A stretch of 64,000 nucleotides of DNA from Frateuria hangzhouensis (GTDB lineage: Bacteria; Pseudomonadota; Gammaproteobacteria; Xanthomonadales; Rhodanobacteraceae): positions 62,001-126,000 of the forward strand of contig NZ_JAPMIU010000005.1 of the NCBI RefSeq assembly GCF_026410505.1, in the 5' to 3' direction. Below the pieces are notes generated by a model. That model ran no database searches and was not told the DNA's origin. It worked only from the letters and a program-made list of their open reading frames with translations. Within the stretch, counting starts at the first letter, position 1, and each line of letters starts with the position of its first letter. Position numbers and translations under genes: made by a program. Shown here piece by piece: positions 43,573 to 51,856 of this stretch.

Positions 43573-44585
43573 GCATCGACTTCCACGGCGACATCCTGCC
43601 GTTCCATTTCCCCACCACCACGCTGCTGGTGGACGACCACGAGAAATACCTCGACAGCATGCCCCTGCTGCTCGATCCGACGCTGCGGCTGCGCAGCTAC
43701 AGCTCGCCGCGCCAGGCGCTGGCCGAGCTGGGCAGCCACGGCATCCGCGCGGTGCCGGGCGGTGGCTGGATGTACCACTGGAAGGACCGTTCCTCGCAGA
43801 CGCGCGAACTGGTCGCGCTGGACATCGACTCGATCCATCGGGTGATGTTCGACCCGGAACGCTTCGCCGAAGTGTCCGTGGTGGTGGTCGACCTGACCAT
43901 GCCGGAAATGGACGGCATCGCCTTCTGCCGCGAGCTGGCCAACCCGCACATCGGCAAGATCCTGCTGACCGGCACCGCCGACGACTGCACCGCGATCGAG
44001 GCCTTCAACGCGGGCGTGATCGACCGCTTCATCCGCAAGAGCGATCCGCAGGCAGTGGACAAGCTGCAACAGGGCATCCGCGCGCTGCAGCGCCGCTACT
44101 TCGAGCGCGTCGGCGGGTTCGTCGCCGAGGCGCTGGCGCTGGGCAACGTGCGGTTCCTGCGCGACAAGGCGTTCCAGCAGGCATTCCGCGAGCTGGTCGG
44201 CGACTTTCCCGCGGTGGAATGCTACCTGCACGTCAATCCCACCGGCCTGCTGTTGCTGGACGAGCGCGGCCGCGGCCGCTTCGTGCTGGTGCAGACCGAC
44301 GAAGACCTGCGCGCGCACTACGAGATCGCCAGCGACCTGGACGCGCCGCCGGCGCTGTTGGCCGCGCTGCGCAACGGCGACCGGCTGCCCTGGTTCGGCG
44401 AGGGCGATGGCTACTACCGCGAAGGCATCGACCAGCCGGAGGCCCTGTTGCACCCGGCCGTCACGGTACGCGGCGAGCAGTGGTACCACCTGGCGTTGAT
44501 CGAGGACGTTACGCGCTTCCAGCTCGGCAAGCTGCGCAGCTACCACGACTGGCTGGGCGAACAGGACCAGGCGCTGGGTGCCTGA
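43569..44585 (+). CDS. Response regulator with inserted receiver and unknown output domain (LqsR-like)
   Basis: A 338-residue regulator coupled to the CqsS-like kinase by an ATGA overlap. The receiver has VDDHEKYLD (Asp22/23), the phospho-acceptor Asp108 in VSVVVVDLTMPEMDG, LLTGTADD and the conserved Lys in FIRKSDPQ. Between the second and third strands is an extra ~55-residue insertion (about 50-100) including GGGWMYHWKDRSSQT and LDIDSIHRVMFDPERFAE. The C-terminal ~160 residues (VECYLHVNPTGLLLLDERGR, LAALRNGDRLPWFGEGDGYY, QWYHLALIEDVTRFQLGKLR) match no HTH, GGDEF, EAL or HD-GYP domain. LqsR of Legionella likewise lacks a standard output domain; equivalence is inference. Confidence 0.82.
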   Translation: MSIDFHGDILPFHFPTTTLLVDDHEKYLDSMPLLLDPTLRLRSYSSPRQALAELGSHGIRAVPGGGWMYHWKDRSSQTRELVALDIDSIHRVMFDPERFAEVSVVVVDLTMPEMDGIAFCRELANPHIGKILLTGTADDCTAIEAFNAGVIDRFIRKSDPQAVDKLQQGIRALQRRYFERVGGFVAEALALGNVRFLRDKAFQQAFRELVGDFPAVECYLHVNPTGLLLLDERGRGRFVLVQTDEDLRAHYEIASDLDAPPALLAALRNGDRLPWFGEGDGYYREGIDQPEALLHPAVTVRGEQWYHLALIEDVTRFQLGKLRSYHDWLGEQDQALGA

Positions 44586-44597
44586 TCGCGCGCCGTC

Positions 44598-44656
44598 GTA
44601 GGGTGGGTTTCAGCCCACCATCGACATCGAGGCCGGTGGGCTGAAGTCCACCCTGC
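44598..44656. repeat. REP-type inverted repeat, family 1, copy 4
   Basis: Arms at 44598-44619 (begins GTAGGGTGGGTTTCAGCC) and about 44635-44656, imperfect at two positions. It lies 12 bases behind the response regulator stop and before the convergent Mpo1-like gene. Confidence 0.85.
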
Positions 44657-44677
44657 GCCGCCGACCGGCGGCAACCG

Positions 44678-44980
44678 CTACATCCGCTGCCGCCCACGCA
44701 GGATCTGCCAGTACATCACCCAGTCGCCGGCAAGGCTGTAGAGCGGATGGCGAAAAGTGGCCGGGCGGTTCTTCTCGAACATGAGGTGGCCGACCCAGGC
44801 GAAGCCGTAGCCGGCCACCGGCGCCAGCCACAGCCATCGCGCGTCACGCGTGGCGATAGCTACCAGCACGATCAGCAGCACCAGGGTGCTGCCCGCGAAA
44901 TGCAGCCGGCGGCAGACCGGATCGCGGTGTTCGCCGAGGTAATACGGATAGAACTCGCGGAAGCTGGCGAAACGGGACAT
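44678..44980 (-). CDS. Mpo1-like (DUF962) small membrane protein
   Basis: A 100-residue DUF962 protein. It opens FREFYPYYLGEHRDPVCRRL and HFAGSTLVLL, then has further hydrophobic segments (LWLAPVAGYGFAWVGHLMFE) and ends KNRPATFRHPLYSLAGDWVM. The conserved H-R-D, HF-G, H-x-x-FEKN-P-x-T-F motifs are diagnostic. The yeast relative Mpo1 is an Fe(II)-dependent dioxygenase of 2-hydroxy fatty acids; bacterial function is unproven. Confidence 0.88.
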   Translation of the reverse strand: MSRFASFREFYPYYLGEHRDPVCRRLHFAGSTLVLLIVLVAIATRDARWLWLAPVAGYGFAWVGHLMFEKNRPATFRHPLYSLAGDWVMYWQILRGRQRM

Positions 44981-45144
44981 GGCGGCTGGCCATCGAATGG
45001 TACGGCCAGCGTGCACCGGTGCAGACGCCCGGTAAAGCCCCTCGCCTCGCAAGAGGTCGGGTTCGCGAGTACCCGGAGACTGCGCTCGGCCCGATCCGCG
45101 TCCGCTTGGCGAATGGTCATTGGCCTGGCGACGGCTGGTGCCGT

Positions 45145-46020
45145 TCAGTGCTCGGGCAACGGGATGAATTCCTGGTCGTCGCCGGGCACCACTCCGAACC
45201 GTCCGGCCGTCCAATCCGCCTTGGCCTGCTCGATCCGTTCGCGCGAGCCGGCCACGAAGTTCCACCACAGGTGTCGCTCGCCATCCAGCGGTGCACCGCC
45301 GAACAGCATCACGCGGCTCGCGCCGCGCGCGCGCAAGGGCGCGGCCTTGCCACCGGCCTGCACGGCCATGTGGTCGGCGGTGATCGCCAGCTCGCCCCAG
45401 GCCAGCTCGCCATCGACCACGTACACCCCTCGCTCCGGATGCCCCGTCGGCCATTCCAGCGTGGCGCCATCGGCCAGGTGCGCCTCGATCAGAAACATCG
45501 GCGCGAACACCTTCACCGGCGAACGCTCGCCGTAGGCGGTGCCGGCGATCAGCAGCAGCTCGGCGCCATCGCGGTCGATCCGCGGCAGCTCGTCCGCGCT
45601 ATGGTGGTGGAACTCCGGCGCGACCTCCGCGTCCTCGCGCGGCAGCGCCACCCACAGCTGGATGCCGTGCAGTCGCTGGCCACCGCGACGTTCGTCCGGC
45701 GGCGTGCGTTCGGAATGCACGATGCCACGGCCGGAAGTCATCCAGTTGACCTCGCCGGGGCGGATGTCGGCCAGGCTGCCGAGGCTGTCGCGATGGCGAA
45801 TGCTGCCTTCGAACAGCCAGGTGATGGTGGCCAGGCCGATGTGCGGATGCGGCCGCACGTCCATGCCCTTGCCGGGCGCGAAATCGGCCGGACCCATGTG
45901 GTCGAAGAACACGAACGGGCCCACGTGCCGCGCCAGCAGCGCAGGCAGCAGGCGGCGCACGGTGAATCCATCGCCCAGATCATGCCGGCGGCCTTCGATC
46001 AATCGTGGCGTTTGATCCAT
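45145..46020 (-). CDS. Pirin family protein
   Basis: A 291-residue bicupin. The N-terminal metal site residues occur in MDVRPHPHIGLATITWLFEG and SGRGIVHSERTPPDERR, with HGIQLWVALP between cupin strands. The C-terminal cupin domain (FAPMFLIEAHLADGATLEWP, SRVMLFGGAPLDGERHLWWN) is typical. Bacterial pirins can have quercetinase activity or affect pyruvate metabolism; no specific role can be set here. It is followed downstream by the Mpo1-like gene and preceded, 19 bases upstream, by the flavin oxidoreductase gene on the same strand. Confidence 0.92.
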   Translation of the reverse strand: MDQTPRLIEGRRHDLGDGFTVRRLLPALLARHVGPFVFFDHMGPADFAPGKGMDVRPHPHIGLATITWLFEGSIRHRDSLGSLADIRPGEVNWMTSGRGIVHSERTPPDERRGGQRLHGIQLWVALPREDAEVAPEFHHHSADELPRIDRDGAELLLIAGTAYGERSPVKVFAPMFLIEAHLADGATLEWPTGHPERGVYVVDGELAWGELAITADHMAVQAGGKAAPLRARGASRVMLFGGAPLDGERHLWWNFVAGSRERIEQAKADWTAGRFGVVPGDDQEFIPLPEH

Positions 46021-46039
46021 ACTGCTCTCCTTCCGTGCG

Positions 46040-47113
46040 CTACCAGGCGCGCTGGTACTGTACCGGCGCGGGCAACGATTGGCCCAGTTCCTGTGCGGCC
46101 CGGCGCGGGAAGTACGGATCGCGCAGGCTCTCGCGGGCGATCAGCACCAGGTCCGCTTCGCCGTTGTCCACGATCGCGGCGGCCTGCTCCGACTCGGTGA
46201 TCAGCCCCACCGCGCCGGTGGCGATGCCGGCCTCGCGGCGGATGCACGCGGCGAACGGCACCTGGTAGCCCGGGGCGATCGGGATCTTCACGTGCGACAC
46301 CACGCCGCCGCTGGAAACATCGATCAGATCCACGCCCAACGGCTCGACCTCGCGCGCCAACCGCACGCTTTGCTCGATGGTCCAGCCGTCCTTACCGTCT
46401 TTCTCCCCGGCCCAGTCGGTCGCGGAAATGCGCAACCAGAGCGGCAGTGTGTCCGGCCACACCTCGCGCACCGCCGCCAACACCTCGCGCAGCAACCGCG
46501 TACGATTCTCGAAGCTGCCGCCGTAGGCATCGGTGCGATGGTTGCTGAGCGGCGACAGGAACTGGTGCAGCAGGTAGCCGTGCGCCGCATGCACCTCGAC
46601 CAGTTGGAAGCCGGCGGCGAGCGCGCGCTTCGCGGCCTCGCGAAAGTCGTCCACCACCTTGCGCAGGCCTGCCTCGTCCAATGCCTGCGGGATGTGCCAA
46701 CCCTGGTCGAACGCGATCGCCGAAGGCGCCACCGTGGTCCACTCGCCATGCCCGGCCGGCAGCGGACCGCCACCCTCCCACGGCCGCTGTGCGCTGGCCT
46801 TGCGGCCGGCATGCGCCAGCTGCACGCCGGCGATGGCCTGCTGGCCGCGAATGAAGGCGGTTATTGGCTGCCACGCGGCCACCTGCGCGTCATTCCATAT
46901 CCCGGTGTCGCCGGGCGAGATGCGGCCCTCCGGCGAAATCGCGGTCGCTTCGGCGATCACCGCCGCCGCACCGCCCACCGCACGGCTGCCCAGGTGCACC
47001 AGGTGCCAGTCGTCCGGCACGCCGTCGTTTGCCGAGTACTGGCACATCGGCGCGACCACGATGCGGTTGCGCAGCGCCAGGCTGCGTTGCGCGAAGGGGG
47101 TGAACAGATCCAT
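46040..47113 (-). CDS. Old Yellow Enzyme family NADH:flavin oxidoreductase (YqjM type)
   Basis: A 357-residue FMN TIM-barrel enzyme that reduces activated C=C bonds. YqjM-subclass marks are Cys24 and Tyr26 in VVAPMCQYSANDG, GVQLAHAGRKAS, the substrate His pair and HAAHGYLLHQFLSPLSNHRT, AYGGSFENRTRLLREV, and a C-terminal FMN site (ATGAVGLITESEQA, DLVLIARESLRDPYFPRRAA). The ATG at 47113 fits the family. Stop and the pirin start are 19 bases apart, so the two probably share a transcript and may handle electrophilic or aromatic compounds together. Confidence 0.93.
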   Translation of the reverse strand: MDLFTPFAQRSLALRNRIVVAPMCQYSANDGVPDDWHLVHLGSRAVGGAAAVIAEATAISPEGRISPGDTGIWNDAQVAAWQPITAFIRGQQAIAGVQLAHAGRKASAQRPWEGGGPLPAGHGEWTTVAPSAIAFDQGWHIPQALDEAGLRKVVDDFREAAKRALAAGFQLVEVHAAHGYLLHQFLSPLSNHRTDAYGGSFENRTRLLREVLAAVREVWPDTLPLWLRISATDWAGEKDGKDGWTIEQSVRLAREVEPLGVDLIDVSSGGVVSHVKIPIAPGYQVPFAACIRREAGIATGAVGLITESEQAAAIVDNGEADLVLIARESLRDPYFPRRAAQELGQSLPAPVQYQRAW

Positions 47114-47197
47114 GCGGTGGCCTTGCGGATGACAAGCCCCCCACATGACGCCGTGCGGGTCGGGCTTCAAGAGGTAGCGCCATGTCGCCCCCTTTCA

Positions 47198-47241
47198 GGA
47201 ACCTCGAAAAGTCGGGCGATCTTCCGTAGGAGCGCTCCTGC
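47198..47241. repeat. Left-end fragment of the composite element plus a GTAGGAGC hairpin
   Basis: GGAACCTCGAA at 47198-47208 matches the terminal repeat of the elements at 28462 and 55926, and GTAGGAGCGCTCCTGCGCGC begins at 47226. The right terminal repeat is not found. It sits upstream of the flavin oxidoreductase gene and behind the hydrolase gene. Confidence 0.6.
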
Positions 47242-47290
47242 GCGCGCGACCGTGGACTGATGCCCCGGACGGTCACGCACAGCGGCGCCC

Positions 47291-48148
47291 CTACACGTGC
47301 GCGTCCAGCCAGGCCGCGATGCGGGCGGCCACGGGCTCGGGCGTCTTCATCCAGCTGAAATGATCGGCCGGACCACGCAGCTCGTCCGGGCCGAATACCT
47401 CGCGCGTGATGCGCGCGCGCGGCAGCTTGCCCAGCAGCCAGTCCAGCGACGCGGCCGGACCCAGCCAGTCGTCGCGCAGGCGCACGGCGAGCACCGGGCC
47501 GGCGAAGGCCGCCATGCCCGGTTCCAGGTCCCCCACGCCCGCGGCGGCGTAGCGACCAGTACGGCCGCTGCGCGCCCAGTCGTCGATCACCCCGCGCGCC
47601 TCGTTGCCGCCGAAACCGATGCGGCGCCCCGGGAAATGGCCGAACAGCCGCGCCAGCACCGGCGCGGCCACGTACGACGCACCAATCAGCCAGTCGTGGC
47701 GAAAACGCTTCCAGTACGGCGAGCCGCTGGCCACCAGCACCAGGCCGGCAGCTTCCGCGGGGCGCGCTCCCGCGTAGATCGTCGCCAGTTGTCCGCCGAG
47801 GCTGTGCCCACCCAGGTAGCCGGTCGCGCCGGGCCACGCGGCACGCGCGACGGCCAGTCCGCCGGGCAGGTCGTCCTGCAGCAGGCTGCGGTAGCCCCAG
47901 TCGTTATCCCGGCCCGCGCGCCGATCGCTGGAACCGATGCCGCGCCACTCGTGCAGCGCCACGGCCACTCCGCAGCACGCCAATGCATGGGCCAGCGGCA
48001 GGTAATGCTTCGCCGGCACGCCCATCGCAGGCAGCCAGTAGAGCCAGCCGCCCGACGTCGGCTCGCCGACCAGCAGCAGCTCGCTGGTCGCGCCATCGGC
48101 GGCGATCACGCGCTCGATGCGCACCACGTCGTTGGAGGCGGCTTCCAT
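47291..48148 (-). CDS. Alpha/beta hydrolase (serine aminopeptidase S33/lysophospholipase-like)
   Basis: A 285-residue cytosolic hydrolase. The nucleophile elbow is GYLGGHSLGGQLATIYAG (catalytic Ser), an early HEWRGIGSSDRR loop matches the oxyanion-side motif, the acid is probably in VRLRDDWLGP and the base His in RGPADHFSWM. There is no signal peptide from the ATG at 48148 (MEAASNDVVRIERV). Substrate unknown; COG4757-like predicted hydrolases look similar. Confidence 0.85.
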   Translation of the reverse strand: MEAASNDVVRIERVIAADGATSELLLVGEPTSGGWLYWLPAMGVPAKHYLPLAHALACCGVAVALHEWRGIGSSDRRAGRDNDWGYRSLLQDDLPGGLAVARAAWPGATGYLGGHSLGGQLATIYAGARPAEAAGLVLVASGSPYWKRFRHDWLIGASYVAAPVLARLFGHFPGRRIGFGGNEARGVIDDWARSGRTGRYAAAGVGDLEPGMAAFAGPVLAVRLRDDWLGPAASLDWLLGKLPRARITREVFGPDELRGPADHFSWMKTPEPVAARIAAWLDAHV

Positions 48149-48197
48149 GGATCTCGCGTCCAAAAACCACAGGCTAGCGAAGCGGCGGCACGCGCAC

Positions 48198-48222
48198 AAA
48201 AAAAGGCCGGCTTGCGCCGGCC
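48198..48222 (-). terminator. Rho-independent terminator of the first cold-shock gene
   Basis: Read on the minus strand: GGCCGGC-GCAA-GCCGGCC (48222-48205) followed by seven T (48204-48198). It lies 23 bases behind the csp stop. Confidence 0.93.
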
Positions 48223-48245
48223 TTTGGCAAACGTTCGTCCGACCC

Positions 48246-48455
48246 TCAAGCCGGAGCGACTTCGTCGGCCTGCAGGCCCTTCTGCCCCTGCACTACCTTG
48301 AAGCTCACCTTCTGCCCTTCTTTCAGGCTCTTGAAGCCCGTTCCGCTGATGGCGCGGAAATGCACGAAGACGTCGGGGCCGCTTTCACGGCTGATGAAGC
48401 CGAAGCCCTTCGCGTCGTTGAACCACTTGACGGTGCCAATCTCACGATCCGACAT
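48246..48455 (-). CDS. Cold-shock domain protein (CspA family), copy 1
   Basis: A 69-residue single CSD protein: RNP1 KGFGFISRE and RNP2 DVFVHFRAI are intact, with [14 protein letters not shown] at the start. It is an RNA chaperone that melts mRNA secondary structure. It is almost identical to the second copy 260 bases upstream, differing at a handful of positions (SLKEGQK versus [11 protein letters not shown] versus VMAA). A long leader and a private terminator make it a separate transcription unit. Confidence 0.96.
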   Translation of the reverse strand: MSDREIGTVKWFNDAKGFGFISRESGPDVFVHFRAISGTGFKSLKEGQKVSFKVVQGQKGLQADEVAPA

Positions 48456-48609
48456 GACTCACTCCGTTCTGCACGATGCTGAGACAAGTCGACCTCCCCT
48501 TTGGCCGACGGCTTACTGGGCATGCAGGGAGCGGTGGAGCGAGGCGCGATTCGGTGAATCCCGCTTCGGGCACGCACGTGGACCGAGCAGACACAGTGGC
48601 CCAAGCATA
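48456..48609 (-). promoter_or_regulatory. Promoter and conserved ~140-nt leader of csp copy 1
   Basis: A -10-like TATGCT (minus strand, 48609-48604) is followed by CCACTGTGTCTGC and a leader of about 140 nt to the ATG. About 26 bases before the start the sense strand reads GTCTC, and further upstream CCAGTAAG and TGCA occur; the same blocks in the same order precede the second csp gene. Long structured leaders are known for cspA mRNAs as temperature-responsive elements. Confidence 0.6.
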
Positions 48610-48660
48610 ACGGAAATTTCCTAAAAGCAAGCCCTGTCGCAAAACCGGACTCGCGGGCAT

Positions 48661-48688
48661 AAAAAAAAGCCGGGCATCGCTGCCCGGC
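48661..48688 (-). terminator. Rho-independent terminator of the second cold-shock gene
   Basis: On the minus strand GCCGGGCA-GCGA-TGCCCGGC (48688-48669) is followed by eight T (48668-48661). It separates the two csp transcription units. Confidence 0.94.
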
Positions 48689-48714
48689 TCTTTATCGCTT
48701 GTGCGGTAAACCGC

Positions 48715-48924
48715 TCAGGCGGCCATGACCTCGTCGGCCTGCAGGCCCTTCTGGCCCTGCACGACCTTGAAGCTCACCTTCTGGCCTTCCTGAAGGCTCT
48801 TGAAGCCGGTGCCGCTGATGGCGCGGAAATGCACGAACACATCCGGGCCATTGTCACGGCTGATGAAGCCGAAACCCTTGGCATCGTTGAACCACTTGAC
48901 GGTACCGATCTGACGATCAGACAT
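48715..48924 (-). CDS. Cold-shock domain protein (CspA family), copy 2
   Basis: A 69-residue CSD protein with RNP1 KGFGFISRD and RNP2 DVFVHFRAI. The ATG at 48924 ([12 protein letters not shown]) is preceded by GGAGTG. The in-tandem near-identity with copy 1 points to a duplication; both leaders are related too, so the duplication included the promoter. A slightly longer start at 48936 is possible but unlikely. Confidence 0.96.
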   Translation of the reverse strand: MSDRQIGTVKWFNDAKGFGFISRDNGPDVFVHFRAISGTGFKSLQEGQKVSFKVVQGQKGLQADEVMAA

Positions 48925-49097
48925 GAAACACTCCACTAGGTTTTATCAAAAAGAGACTCGACCGCCGCAACACGCGGGGCCGACTTACTGGTGTGCAAGG
49001 AAAACCCTAGGGGTGAGTCGATGAAGCGCAGATCATGATCAGCGGCATCGGGCCACAAAACTCTGGTGACCCCGGCAAACACAGTGGGCGAATCATA
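48925..49097 (-). promoter_or_regulatory. Promoter and conserved ~160-nt leader of csp copy 2
   Basis: A -10-like TATGAT (minus strand, 49097-49092) precedes CCACTGTGTTTGCC, nearly identical to the copy-1 start region, and a leader of about 160 nt. The blocks TCCTTGCA, CCAGTAAG, GGTCGA and GTCTC recur in the same order as in copy 1. The remaining bases up to the divergent lipoprotein gene at 49237 contain a TTGACA (minus strand) but no matching -10 at normal spacing. Confidence 0.6.
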
Positions 49098-49236
49098 GCC
49101 GGTCCCTGTCGCGTGCGCGACTGTCAAGCTGAACGGCGGCAACCGTCCCGATTTCAGGTTTTCTTCACGGTGCCGTTTGTCTAGTGTCGAGGTCGCCGTC
49201 ATGCTGGCGGCATCCGTCGCCAGAGGAACGCCTGCC

Positions 49237-49722
49237 ATGAAGCTCACCCTCCCGCGTCCGACGCTCGCCCTGCTCGGCGCCGCCGTGCTGCTCGCCGGTT
49301 GCGCCGGCCACCCGGCCCGTTCCCCGACCGAAGCCAGCCAGCCGCAGGCAACGCCCGCGAGCCAGCCGGCTTCGGGCACGCGGTCGAGCGAAAGCAGCGC
49401 CCCCCGCGCCAAGCGGCCCGCCCCGACCAGCACGCCAGAACAGTCCGGCCAGTTGCCCCAGAGCACCGGCATCCCCGCTTGCGACGCCTATCTGGCCAGC
49501 TATGTCGCCTGCCATCGTGCGGCGGCGATCTATCGTCCCGACGAGATCCAGGGGCGGTACGAAGCCATGCGCACCAGCCTGCTGCGCGACTCGCAGGATC
49601 CGGCGATCCGCCCGAACCTGGCCACCCGCTGCAATTCGCTGGCCAGCCAGTTGCGTCAGGCGCTGCACGGAAAATCCTGCGAAGGCGGCCCGGCCACGGC
49701 GGACAGCCAGGCCGGCGACTGA
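49237..49722 (+). CDS. Hypothetical lipoprotein
   Basis: A 161-residue lipoprotein. The signal peptide ends LLGAAVLLAGCAGHP, a good lipobox. A Pro/Ser/Gln/Thr-rich linker (about 25-70) precedes a small globular C-terminal part with four Cys: IPACDAYLASYVACHRAAAI, RTSLLRDSQDPAIRPNLATR, CNSLASQLRQALHGKSCEGG. The paired cysteines suggest two disulfides in the periplasm. I recognise no family; similar small lipoproteins are common in Xanthomonadales. Confidence 0.8.
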   Translation: MKLTLPRPTLALLGAAVLLAGCAGHPARSPTEASQPQATPASQPASGTRSSESSAPRAKRPAPTSTPEQSGQLPQSTGIPACDAYLASYVACHRAAAIYRPDEIQGRYEAMRTSLLRDSQDPAIRPNLATRCNSLASQLRQALHGKSCEGGPATADSQAGD

Positions 49723-49746
49723 GGCCGCCGACCAAGGGCATCACAA

Positions 49747-51030
49747 CTAGCGCGCGACGCCGGCGGCCTTCCAACGGGCGCGCAGCGCGCGTCCCAGCGC
49801 CACCGGCTCGCTCCGCTTCAGCCGCACCGCCGGGGTGCCGTGCCAGGCCGCGGCGCGCGCGATCGCCGCAGCGATGTCATCGACCAACCGCGGCGTGGCC
49901 TCCTGGCCCGGCTCCAGGAACAGCGCCTTGACCTCGAACACGCCCTCGGCGCGATGCGCCTTGGCGTCCAGCCGCCCCACCAGCGCGCCGCGATGCAGGA
50001 TCGGCAGCACGTAGTAGCCGTAGCGGCGCCTGGGCGCTGGCGTGTAGCACTCGATCACGTACTCGAAATCGAACATCGCCTGCGCGCGGGCGCGATCCCA
50101 CACCAGCGGGTCGAACGGCGAGAGCAGCGCCGTATGGGTGGCCCGCAACTGGCCGGCCCGAGCCTTGGCCAGCCATGGCGCATGCTCCCGATGGAGGTAG
50201 CCGGGCGCGTTCCAGCCGCGCACCGACACCGCCAGCAGGTCGCCCGAAGCCACTAGCGGCGCCAGTTCGGCGTCGTCGACCGCGGGCTTGAGACGGTAGT
50301 AATCGGCGATCCAGCGCGCCTGGGTGATACCCAGCGCGCGCACGCTGTCGAGAATGAAGCGCCGGCGCAATCCGGTCGGGTCCAGCGTGCTGGGCACGAA
50401 CGGCGGATCGAGGCCGGCCAGGACGCGCCCCGCCAGGTCGTACACGCGCTGGAAGCGCTCGCGCCGCGGAATCATCAGTTCGCCCAGGGCAAACCACGCT
50501 TCCAGCCAGCGCTTTTCCGGCTTCCATTCCCACCAGCCGCTGGCGCCGCGATCGGCACGCGGAAAATCAGCCGCGCGCACTGGGCCTTGCGTGCGGATGC
50601 GCTCGAGCAGGCCGTCCATCTCCGCACGATGCTCGCGATGCATGCGCGCGGCATGGCGGTGTGCCCAGTGCGCTCCGCGCTCGCGCCAGGCGCGATGCAG
50701 CGGCAGGTCGGCCGCGGGAACGAAGCAGGCTTCGTGCGCCCAGCATTCGGCAATGCGCCCCTGGGCCAGCGCCTCGTCCAGCCAGTTGGATGGGTAGTCG
50801 CCCAGGCGCGCATGCAGCACCAGGTAGGGGCTGCGCGCGACCACGTGGATGGAATCGATCTGCAGCAGGCGCATGCGCTCGATCGTCGTCACCAGGTCGG
50901 CTGCCCGCGCACGACGGCCAAGCGGCTGCAGCAGGCCCTGCGCGGCCAGGTGCAGTCGGCGCGCCTGTGCCAGGCTCAACGGTGCCGGGCGAACGGGGGA
51001 AGCGAGTGGCGGGAATGCCTGGGACTTCAC
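49747..51030 (-). CDS. Winged-helix DNA glycosylase YcaQ/AlkX family (COG3214)
   Basis: A 427-residue HTH_42 protein. The catalytic Q-x-D of YcaQ-type interstrand-crosslink glycosylases is at 57-59 in [20 protein letters not shown]. Further markers: [60 protein letters not shown]. The E. coli protein unhooks crosslinked and alkylated bases; the whole architecture fits. It converges with the lipoprotein gene. Confidence 0.9.
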   Translation of the reverse strand: MKSQAFPPLASPVRPAPLSLAQARRLHLAAQGLLQPLGRRARAADLVTTIERMRLLQIDSIHVVARSPYLVLHARLGDYPSNWLDEALAQGRIAECWAHEACFVPAADLPLHRAWRERGAHWAHRHAARMHREHRAEMDGLLERIRTQGPVRAADFPRADRGASGWWEWKPEKRWLEAWFALGELMIPRRERFQRVYDLAGRVLAGLDPPFVPSTLDPTGLRRRFILDSVRALGITQARWIADYYRLKPAVDDAELAPLVASGDLLAVSVRGWNAPGYLHREHAPWLAKARAGQLRATHTALLSPFDPLVWDRARAQAMFDFEYVIECYTPAPRRRYGYYVLPILHRGALVGRLDAKAHRAEGVFEVKALFLEPGQEATPRLVDDIAAAIARAAAWHGTPAVRLKRSEPVALGRALRARWKAAGVAR

Positions 51031-51149
51031 GGAACCCTTTTGTTCAGGATGAGGCCGCGTTTACAAACGGTTTGCTAGCGTGCCTGGAGCGCGGCAGCCC
51101 CATCGATTGCCTGTGCCCGCGCCCCGCATTCTGGCATGGAGTATCGATG

Positions 51150-51737
51150 ATGAAATTCCGCAAGCCATGGCTCTCCGCCGTCGTGGCCGGCTCGCTGCTG
51201 TTCTCCGGCGCGCTGCTGGCGCAGGACGTGCCGACCCCACCCCCCGTGCCACCGCCGCCGTCGGACCCTACCGCCCCGTCGCCGCCGGCCACGCCGATGC
51301 CGCCCGCTCCGCCGGGCTCGCCGCAATCGAACATGCCGCCAACGCCGCCTCCGCCGCCGAACCCGGCCGACACGCCGCCGGCCCCGCCGACCAGCTCGTC
51401 CATGCAGACGATGCCGCCGCCGGCATCCAGCGCGCCGCCGCCGATGGGCGACGACGCGGCCGGCATGAATGGCATGGACCACGGCATGGACGGCAACAGC
51501 ATGAGCAACGGGGCGACCGGCGGCGGCAACGCCAACGTCGAGTTCAAGTCGTCCATGCCACCAGCTCCCTCTGCCGGGCCGGCACCGGATTTCGGCCAGC
51601 TCGCCAGCGGCAAGAAATCGATCACCCTGCAGCAAGCGGGCAGCTACCCGCCGCTGGCCAACGATTTCGACTACGCCGACAAGAACCGTGACGGCCGCGT
51701 CACCCAACGCGAATACGAGGCCTGGCAGGGCCACTGA
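51150..51737 (+). CDS. Exported proline-rich protein with an EF-hand
   Basis: A 195-residue secreted protein. After a signal peptide ([18 protein letters not shown]) comes a low-complexity Pro-rich region ([16 protein letters not shown] and similar, to about residue 95), a Met/Gly-rich stretch ([16 protein letters not shown]), and a C-terminal EF-hand loop, [16 protein letters not shown], with all calcium ligands. Function unknown; calcium-binding envelope proteins of this style occur across Xanthomonadales. The ATG at 51150 sits eight bases after GGAG; the adjacent ATG at 51147 is also possible. Confidence 0.78.
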   Translation: MKFRKPWLSAVVAGSLLFSGALLAQDVPTPPPVPPPPSDPTAPSPPATPMPPAPPGSPQSNMPPTPPPPPNPADTPPAPPTSSSMQTMPPPASSAPPPMGDDAAGMNGMDHGMDGNSMSNGATGGGNANVEFKSSMPPAPSAGPAPDFGQLASGKKSITLQQAGSYPPLANDFDYADKNRDGRVTQREYEAWQGH

Positions 51738-51856
51738 GTTTCCGCTCGACACTCCCCTTGCCGGCCGCCCGCGGCCGGCATCTTTTTGCCCGTCACGCCC
51801 GGTTCGGCTGCCGCTGGCTAGACTCGCCCCTTTGCCGACAGGGAGCGAAGCCCTTG

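Noticed and set aside
41787..44585. CqsA/LqsA-type autoinducer synthase near the CqsS-like kinase
   Set aside because: The only fold-type I PLP enzyme in the window, at 18.7-19.9 kb, is a trans-sulfuration enzyme (HSATKF lysine site, Cys/Met family motifs), not an alpha-oxoamine synthase-like CqsA.
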